This document shows, in pieces, positions 58,647-64,000 of a DNA stretch of 64,000 bases; the stretch's first letter is position 1, and each line of letters opens with the position of its first letter. The notes under the pieces were generated by a model, which worked only from the letters and a program-made list of their open reading frames with translations, was not told the origin of the DNA and did not search any database. The stretch lies in assembly GCA_963704585.1 (NCBI GenBank), contig OY969919.1:1488001-1552000 (forward strand). The letters run 5' to 3'. The position numbers were made by a program, and so were the translations under genes. The stretch comes from Bog-756 sp963704585 (GTDB lineage Bacteria > Actinomycetota > Acidimicrobiia > Acidimicrobiales > RAAP-2).

Positions 58647-59584
58647 CCGGGCTGCTCGAAGACCAGGTCGTCGAGGACCGCGACGTCCTCGACGCCTACT
58701 CCGAGACGGTCATCGCCGTCGCCGAGCGCACGCTGCCCTCGGTCGTCGCGCTCCGGGTCGGGGGCGACCGGCGACAGGGCATGGGGAGCGGAGTCGTCCT
58801 CTCGACCGTCGGCGAGGTGCTCACCTCGGCCCACGTGGTGGCCGCCTCCGACCGGGGCACCGCCGTGCTCGCCGACAGCAGCGAGACGACGTTCGAGGTC
58901 GTCGGGCGCGATCCGCTCTCGGACCTCGCGGTCCTGCGGCTGACGGGCGCGGGGCTCGCCGCCATCGAGCTCGGCGACGCCGACCGGCTCCGCGTCGGCC
59001 AGCTGGTGGTCGCGGTCGGCAACCCCCACGGACTCGCCGGCTCGCTGACCGCCGGTGTCGTGAGCGCGCTCGGCCGCTCGCTCCCGTCCGGTGGTCGCAT
59101 CGTCGAGAACGTGATCCAGACCGACGCCTCGCTCAACCCGGGCAACAGCGGCGGCGCGTTGGTCGACGGCCGCGGTCGCCTGGTCGGCGTCAACACGGCC
59201 GTCGCCGGGATCGGGCTCGGCCTCGCCGTGCCGGTCAACGCCACGACGCTCGACATCGTGGCCACACTGCTGCGCGACGGTGCCGTCCGTCGGGCCTATC
59301 TCGGGGTCGTCGGCGGCGGCCGACCCCTCGCGCCGCGACGTGCCGCAGTGCTCGGCCGGCGCGGCGGCGTCGGGGTGATCGAGGTCGCACCGGGGAGCCC
59401 CGCCGAGCGGAGCGGCCTCCGCCCGACCGACACGATCGTGGAGGTCGACGGGGCTCCCGTCCAGCACGCCGGCGACCTCCAGCGCCTCATGACCGCCGAC
59501 GCGATCGGACGCGCTCTCCGGGTGCGGGTCCTGCGCGGCGACGAGGACCTCGAGCTCGCCGTCGTGCCGGTCGAGCTCACCTGA
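58643..59584 (+). CDS. HtrA/DegP-like trypsin-PDZ serine protease without signal peptide
   Basis: 313 residues. The triad is His64 (TSAHVV), Asp94 (LSDLAVLRL) and Ser169 (NPGNSGGALV); a PDZ domain spans ~225-310 (GVIEVAPGSPAERSGLRPTDTIVEVDG). Such proteases handle misfolded proteins, normally outside the membrane, but this one begins directly with a helix (DVLDAYSETVIAVAERTLPSVV) and shows no signal or membrane segment, so it may stay in the cytoplasm. GTG 58643 overlaps the RHH-like stop by GTGA, which fixes the start. Confidence 0.9.
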   Translation: MTGLLEDQVVEDRDVLDAYSETVIAVAERTLPSVVALRVGGDRRQGMGSGVVLSTVGEVLTSAHVVAASDRGTAVLADSSETTFEVVGRDPLSDLAVLRLTGAGLAAIELGDADRLRVGQLVVAVGNPHGLAGSLTAGVVSALGRSLPSGGRIVENVIQTDASLNPGNSGGALVDGRGRLVGVNTAVAGIGLGLAVPVNATTLDIVATLLRDGAVRRAYLGVVGGGRPLAPRRAAVLGRRGGVGVIEVAPGSPAERSGLRPTDTIVEVDGAPVQHAGDLQRLMTADAIGRALRVRVLRGDEDLELAVVPVELT

Positions 59585-59616
59585 GGCGCTCGCTCCCGGC
59601 CAGCCCGCGCCGGTCG

Positions 59617-60648
59617 TCAGCCGGTCGCGCCGAACGCCTCGGCCACCCGGTCGACCGCGGCGAGATGGCGCGTCCGGTCCCCGTCGTCGAGCCACGACGC
59701 CTCGAAGGAGTCACGCGCCATTCGGACGAGCTCGGTCGGCGCGAGGTCGAACGCCAGTGCGACGGCGGTGAAGTTGTCGGCGACGTAGCCGCCGAAGTAC
59801 GCGGGATCGTCCGAGTGCAAGGTCACGCGGAGCCCGCGGGCGAGCAGGCCCGGGAGGTTGTGGGCCTCGATCGAGGGGAAGACCCGGAGCCGCACGTTGG
59901 AGAGCGGGCAGACGGTCAGCGGTACCTGCTCGGCCACCAGCCGCTCGACGAGGCGATCGTCCTCGAGGCAGCGGACACCGTGGTCGATGCGCCGTGCGCC
60001 GAGGAGGTCGAGTGCCTCCCAGATGTACTCGGGCGGCCCCTCCTCGCCCGCGTGGGCGACCGCCTCGAGCCCTTCTGAGCGCGCGCGGTCGAAGACCGAG
60101 CGGAACTTCGACGGGGGATTTCCGCGCTCCGAGGAGTCGAGCCCCACCCCGGCGAACCGGTCGCGACGGGTGAGGACCTGGTCGAGGGTGGCCATCGCGG
60201 CCTCCTCGGGGAGATGGCGGAGGAAGCAGCAGATGAGGCGTGAGGTGATCCCGAGTCGGCGCTCGCCGTCCTCGAGCGCGGCAGCGATGCCGTCGACCAC
60301 CGCGTCGAAGGCGACCCCGCGGTCGGTGTGCGACTGCGGGTCGACGAAGAGCTCCGCGTGCCGCACGCCCTCCGTGTGCGCCCGTTCGAGATAGGCGAGG
60401 GTGAGGTCGGTGAAGTCCTGCTCCGTCACGAGGACCGCGCACCCCGCGTAGTAGACGTCGAGGAACGACTGGAGGTCGAAGAAGACGTAGGCGCGGCGTG
60501 CGGCGTCGACGTCGGTGTAGGGAAGCTCGAGGCCGTTGCGCCGGGCGAGCACGAAGAGCAGCTCGGGCTCGAGGGTCCCTTCGAGATGCAGGTGGAGCTC
60601 GGCCTTCGGGAGGGCCCGGCAGAGCTCGGCCATGTCCGGTGCCGTCAC
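59617..60648 (-). CDS. adenosine/adenine deaminase
   Basis: 343 residues of the TIM-barrel deaminase family. Zinc ligands and catalytic residues: His19 and His21 (AELHLHLEGT), HAGEEGPPEYIW, RIDHGVRCLED and HSDDPAYFGGY. The D-D-P-A-Y-F-G-G form is seen in the adenine-deaminase-like branch, so the substrate may be adenine and not adenosine. It is convergent with the protease gene and serves purine salvage. Confidence 0.9.
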   Translation of the reverse strand: MTAPDMAELCRALPKAELHLHLEGTLEPELLFVLARRNGLELPYTDVDAARRAYVFFDLQSFLDVYYAGCAVLVTEQDFTDLTLAYLERAHTEGVRHAELFVDPQSHTDRGVAFDAVVDGIAAALEDGERRLGITSRLICCFLRHLPEEAAMATLDQVLTRRDRFAGVGLDSSERGNPPSKFRSVFDRARSEGLEAVAHAGEEGPPEYIWEALDLLGARRIDHGVRCLEDDRLVERLVAEQVPLTVCPLSNVRLRVFPSIEAHNLPGLLARGLRVTLHSDDPAYFGGYVADNFTAVALAFDLAPTELVRMARDSFEASWLDDGDRTRHLAAVDRVAEAFGATG

Positions 60649-60711
60649 GGTGCGTATCCTCGCCGCAGGGCGGCAGGGGACGCCAGTACGACTCGACTCC
60701 GGAGGCCATCG

Positions 60712-61278
60712 ATGGCGCGGCTGCGGTACACGACGTTCCTGTCGATCGACGGCCGCACCGAAGACGCGTCAGGCGGCATCGGGTGGTCCGAGCCGGACGA
60801 GGAGATCCTCACCTTCGTCAACGGGATCGAAGGCGACGTGGGTACCTACCTCTACGGGCGTCGCATGTACGAGACCATGCGATTCTGGGAGACCGCGCTC
60901 GAGGATCCCGGTGTGACCGGCGCGAGCCGCGCCTTCGCGACGCTGTGGCTGGCTGCGGAGAAGATCGTCTACTCGTCGACGCTCGCGGCCACCGGCACCT
61001 CCCGAACCAGCCTCGAGCGGACGTTCGAACCCGGCGCGGTGCAGGAGCGGAAGGACCGCTCGGCGGTCGACCTCTCGGTCGGCGGCCCCGAGCTCGCCGG
61101 CGCAGCGCTCCGGGCCGGGCTCGTCGACGACGTCCACCTCCTCGTCGTGCCGGTCGTCCTCGGGGGCGGGAAGCCGGCATTCCCCGGCGGCACAGGCTGT
61201 CAACTGCAGCTCGCCGACCAGCGGCGGTTCGCCGGCGGTGTCGTCCACCTCCACTACCGCGTTGCACCCGGCTCCTGA
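60712..61278 (+). CDS. dihydrofolate reductase-fold protein (RibD C-terminal-like)
   Basis: 188 residues. RYTTFLSIDGRTEDASGGIGW at the N-terminus, YLYGRRMYETMRFWE, and the C-terminal LSVGGPELAGAALRAGLVDDVHLLVVPVVLGGGKPAF are the marks of the DHFR/RibD-like family of NADPH-dependent reductases of unknown substrate. GGAGG is six bases before ATG 60712. Confidence 0.9.
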   Translation: MARLRYTTFLSIDGRTEDASGGIGWSEPDEEILTFVNGIEGDVGTYLYGRRMYETMRFWETALEDPGVTGASRAFATLWLAAEKIVYSSTLAATGTSRTSLERTFEPGAVQERKDRSAVDLSVGGPELAGAALRAGLVDDVHLLVVPVVLGGGKPAFPGGTGCQLQLADQRRFAGGVVHLHYRVAPGS

Positions 61279-61405
61279 CCGGACGTCGGGTGGGCGCGCG
61301 GACCGTCGCCCGTGCCCGTCCACTCAGCTCGGCGATCGGTCGATCGACGGGGCGACTCGCCGCGCACATGCGACTGCACCGGTGTCCCTGCCAAGATCGC
61401 GCACG

Positions 61406-62497
61406 GTGACGACGCGATCGAGACGCCGGTATGCCCCGGTCCTGATGATGGTGGCGGTGGTCGCCGCCGGCTGTGGTTCCCCGGTGCACGGCGCCGCGGC
61501 AGCACGCGTCGCGCCGGCGGCGGACCACGCGTGCGTCGTGCCCGGCGGTCCTTTGCCGACGGTGGCCTGGACGCGGCTTCGCAACCCCGTCTACGGCCTT
61601 CCCGGCGCCGCGGCGAAGGACCAGGCGCTCGTCTGGGCGGATGGCCGGTGGCACCTGCTCTTCAGTTACGTGACCAACGACTCGCCGGTGCCGGGCCAGG
61701 AGCACTGGGACATCGCGACGTCGGTGAGCGCGGACCTCACGACGTGGTCGCCACCCGTCCCGTGGAGCGAGCAGCCGGGTGGCATGGCGTCGCCCGACCT
61801 CGTTCGAGCGCCGGACGGCACCTTCGTCGCGACGTACGACGCACCGCCCGGGGAGTCCGGACCGGTCCAGGCGAAGCTCTACTACCGGACTTCGACCGAC
61901 CTCACGCACTGGTCGTCCCCCCACCTGCTCGCGCCGTCGCTCGCGCCGGCACCGTCAGACCGGCTCATCGACCCCGCACTCGCCTGGACGGGCAACGGCC
62001 TCATCCTCGCGACCAAGGCCGGGACGACGTCCGGCCAGCAGCACTTCGAGATCGCCTGGTCGCGCAGCGGCTCGCTCGCAGGACCGTGGAGCGTCGTGGG
62101 CCGACCCGCGATCAGCGCCTACGGCGACACCTTCGAGAACTACGAGCTCCTCACCGTCGGCGGCCGATGGCACCTCGTTGCCACGTCGAACACCTTCGAC
62201 CAGCCGTGGATCTTCACCCTCGCCGGTGATCCCCTTCGTCCGTCGAGCTGGCTCCACTGGACCGGCGGCCGCGAGCTGCAGGTCCCCGCCGAGGCCTGGA
62301 ACACCGGCACCGGCCTCTCGAGCGTGACCTTCGAGCACGCCAATTCCGCCTTCCTCTGCGAGGACACGACGGACGGCGAGGCGTACCTCACCTACGCCGG
62401 CAGCCAGGAGCTCACGCGTTTCGGGGGGTGGGGCCACGCCCAGATCGGCATCGCCCGCAGCACGGACCTCGTCCACTGGACGGTGCCCCCGGGCTGA
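61406..62497 (+). CDS. exported lipoprotein with five-bladed-propeller glycosidase-like fold
   Basis: 363 residues. GTG 61406 is chosen because it gives an Arg-rich start, hydrophobic core and lipobox VAAGC-GS. The mature part shows the repeated blade pattern of GH43/GH32-like proteins: DQALVWADGRWHLLFSYVTND, WDIATSVSADLTTWSPP, ASPDLVRAPDGTFVATYDAP, YYRTSTDLTHWSSP, FENYELLTVGGRWHLVATSN. Candidate catalytic acids are in the DPALAW and FENYEL stretches. It may bind or cut a polysaccharide; activity is not proven. Confidence 0.75.
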   Translation: MTTRSRRRYAPVLMMVAVVAAGCGSPVHGAAAARVAPAADHACVVPGGPLPTVAWTRLRNPVYGLPGAAAKDQALVWADGRWHLLFSYVTNDSPVPGQEHWDIATSVSADLTTWSPPVPWSEQPGGMASPDLVRAPDGTFVATYDAPPGESGPVQAKLYYRTSTDLTHWSSPHLLAPSLAPAPSDRLIDPALAWTGNGLILATKAGTTSGQQHFEIAWSRSGSLAGPWSVVGRPAISAYGDTFENYELLTVGGRWHLVATSNTFDQPWIFTLAGDPLRPSSWLHWTGGRELQVPAEAWNTGTGLSSVTFEHANSAFLCEDTTDGEAYLTYAGSQELTRFGGWGHAQIGIARSTDLVHWTVPPG

Positions 62498-62581
62498 GTC
62501 CGGTGCGTCACCCGGGCACGTCCTGTCCACGCGGGGCACACTGTGACGAGATCGACGCGGAGCCGAGCAAGGAGGCAGCCG

Positions 62582-63514
62582 ATGCCCAGTGCCGACGGCC
62601 ACGGGTGGCCGGCGCTGCCACTCGAAGCGTGGCGCGAGACGTGCGACACCCTCCATGCGCACACCCAGGTGCTCGGCAAGCTCGCCGTCGCCCTCGCACC
62701 CCCCGAACCGCAGCTGCAGCACGCCGCCCTCCGCCTCACCACCCGCGGCTGGGAGACCGCACCGCTGCCGGCGCCCGACGGCTCGGGATCGCTCGCCGTC
62801 GCCCTCGACCTCCGGAGTCACGACGCGGTCGTCGAACACAGTGACGGACGCGTGCGCCGCATTCCGCTCGCACCCGATCGACCGGTCGGCGACATCGCCC
62901 GCGCCGTTCTCAACACCGTCGGCGGCTGGGTCGGTCCGATCACGCTCAACCTGCATCCGCAGGAGGTCCCGTGGTCCGTCGAGCTCGACGCGGACACCGA
63001 GCACCACTCCTACGATCCCGGTGCCGTCGAGACCTACTTCGCATGCGCCACACGCGCCGCGCTCGCGCTCGCCGCGATCCGCGCGCCGTACCGTGGACGG
63101 TCGTCTCCGGTCAACGCGTGGTGGGGCACGTTCGACCTCGCCGTCAGCCTCTTCTCGGGTCTGCCGGCCGAGCCGCCGTCGGACGACTTCATCATGCGCA
63201 ACTCCGCCGACGCCCAACAGATCGAGATCGGGTGGTGGCCCGGGGACGCCCGCTACCCCAAGGCGGCCTTCTTCGCGTTCGCCTCACCGGCACCCGATGG
63301 GCTCGAGCAGGTTCGCCTCTCACCGGAGGTGGCGCGGTGGGACACCACCCTCGGCGAGTTCCTGCTCGACTGGGACGACGTCGTCGCCGCGCAGGAGCCG
63401 ATGGCAGCCGCCGTCTCCTTCGGCCGCTCCGCGATCGCCCACGCGTGTGCACTGTGCGGTTGGGACTCCGAGCTCTCGGGCAGCGCGCAGGGCCGGCCGC
63501 CGCCCCTGCACTGA
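62582..63514 (+). CDS. DUF5996-like protein
   Basis: 310 residues without signal or membrane segments. It begins WPALPLEAWRETCDTLHAHTQVLGKLAVALAPPEPQLQHAALRLT and contains ITLNLHPQEVPWSVELD, NAWWGTFDLAVSLFSG and the C-terminal DTTLGEFLLDWDDVVA. This matches my recollection of the DUF5996 family, whose function is unknown. AAGGAGG lies six bases before ATG 62582, a strong start. Confidence 0.75.
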   Translation: MPSADGHGWPALPLEAWRETCDTLHAHTQVLGKLAVALAPPEPQLQHAALRLTTRGWETAPLPAPDGSGSLAVALDLRSHDAVVEHSDGRVRRIPLAPDRPVGDIARAVLNTVGGWVGPITLNLHPQEVPWSVELDADTEHHSYDPGAVETYFACATRAALALAAIRAPYRGRSSPVNAWWGTFDLAVSLFSGLPAEPPSDDFIMRNSADAQQIEIGWWPGDARYPKAAFFAFASPAPDGLEQVRLSPEVARWDTTLGEFLLDWDDVVAAQEPMAAAVSFGRSAIAHACALCGWDSELSGSAQGRPPPLH

Positions 63515-63530
63515 CCTGGACTCGGGGCCG

Positions 63531-64000
63531 GTGCGCGAACCAGTGCTCGCGCGCGTCGCCGAGCTCGTCGGCCCGATCGGGTCCAGCCACCCGCTCGGCG
63601 GTTCCGCATGGTGGGTCGAGACGGACGACGGGGCTGTCGTCGCGAAGACCGGACCCGGCGTCGGTGACGAGGCAGACGGTCTGCGACGGCTGGGCGCCGT
63701 GGAGAGCGCTCCACCGGTGCCCGCAGTCGTCTACGCCGATCCGGAGCTGCTGGTGACGGTGGCCGTCCCGTCGACAGCGAGATCCCTCGGGCACGACGAG
63801 TCGCTCGGCCGGTCCCTCGCCGCGCTGCATGCGCACCCGCATCCGAGTTGGGGTGGGGGTTCGTCGTGGATCGGCGCGTGCCGCGTCGACCCCGGGCAGG
63901 CGCAGGACGGCGCCTCGTTCTACGCGCGACGTCTGGGCGGTCTCGCAGCGCAGTGCGGCCTCGGAGCCGTCGTCGAGCGCGTCACCGCGCGCCTCCCCGA
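63531..64000 (+). CDS. fructosamine kinase-like protein (3' partial)
   Basis: The frame opens at GTG 63531, 16 bases after the previous stop, and is still open at the window end. It reads HPLGGSAWWVETDDGAVVAKT (nucleotide loop and the ATP-binding Lys), LLVTVAVPSTARSLGHDESLGRSLAALHAH, then SSWIGACRVDPG and SFYARRLGGLAAQCG. This order resembles fructosamine-3-kinase and aminoglycoside-phosphotransferase folds; the catalytic Asp lies beyond the window. It would phosphorylate glycated amines and allow their repair. Confidence 0.72.
   Translation, partial: MREPVLARVAELVGPIGSSHPLGGSAWWVETDDGAVVAKTGPGVGDEADGLRRLGAVESAPPVPAVVYADPELLVTVAVPSTARSLGHDESLGRSLAALHAHPHPSWGGGSSWIGACRVDPGQAQDGASFYARRLGGLAAQCGLGAVVERVTARLP

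Noticed and set aside
1..64000. tRNA, rRNA, CRISPR, insertion-sequence or prophage content
   Set aside because: No cloverleaf-like sequences, repeat-spacer arrays, transposase or integrase motifs were seen; gene order looks like ordinary chromosome.

Overview
The window is 64 kb of very GC-rich, gene-dense DNA. It looks like chromosome from an Actinomycetota bacterium, possibly of the Acidimicrobiia (inference). Reasons are the many GTG starts, the frequent GTGA/ATGA gene overlaps, and the many genes with a TANNNT -10 element only 5-9 bases before the start codon (leaderless transcripts). The gene content also fits: a DosR-like regulator, a wax ester/triacylglycerol synthase and an Mrp ATPase without the usual CxxC. 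I see no rRNA, tRNA, CRISPR array, insertion sequence or phage genes. The first gene (dGTPase-like) and the last (fructosamine-kinase-like) run off the ends.

Layout. 0-8.6 kb: dGTPase-like HD protein, YccF-like membrane protein, cyclopropane-fatty-acid-synthase-like methyltransferase, secreted phosphoesterase, then an Fe-S group (Mrp ATPase divergent from a SufR-like regulator and a cysteine desulfurase) and a quinone oxidoreductase. 8.7-16.7 kb: a complete System I cytochrome c maturation operon on the minus strand (ccdA, then ccmA-B-C-D-E-F, a CcmG/ResA thioredoxin and a CcmH-CcmI fusion). 16.7-24.4 kb: GDP-mannose dehydratase, enoyl-CoA hydratase, glycosyltransferase, TetR regulator, small membrane proteins, LMW phosphatase, DnaJ-like protein, acyl-CoA dehydrogenase and cold-shock protein. 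24.6-28.6 kb: divergent cysS and valS. 28.6-33.5 kb: a branched-chain amino acid ABC importer with a fused LivH-LivM permease. 33.7-39.4 kb: alpha/beta hydrolase, WS/DGAT, propeller lipoprotein and DHA2 MFS exporter.

The most distinctive part is 41-56 kb. A DosR/DevR-type response regulator and a DosS-like GAF histidine kinase lie among universal stress proteins, CydDC, an acetyl-CoA hydrolase/CoA-transferase, a zinc alcohol dehydrogenase, a pyridoxamine-oxidase-fold protein, a PiT phosphate permease with its DUF47 partner, and several small uncharacterised proteins. Six copies of a near-identical 16-bp element (GTGACCTTCGGCCCTA) resembling the mycobacterial DosR box lie upstream of these genes, each pointing at the gene or operon it would control. 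In the two cases where the transcription start can be guessed, the box is centred about 42 bp upstream. I read this as a compact hypoxia/redox dormancy regulon with several undescribed members.

55.9-64 kb holds a secreted propeller-SGNH protein, a UBP zinc-finger protein, a ribbon-helix-helix-like protein with its own tandem operator coupled to an HtrA-like protease, an adenosine/adenine deaminase, a dihydrofolate-reductase-like protein, a glycoside-hydrolase-like lipoprotein, a DUF5996-like protein and a partial kinase. Six genes (cfa-like, ccmF, ccmG, dnaJ-like, cydC, dosS-like) carry single-base frameshifts. Five are of the +1 type, so sequencing or assembly error should be considered before calling them dead.
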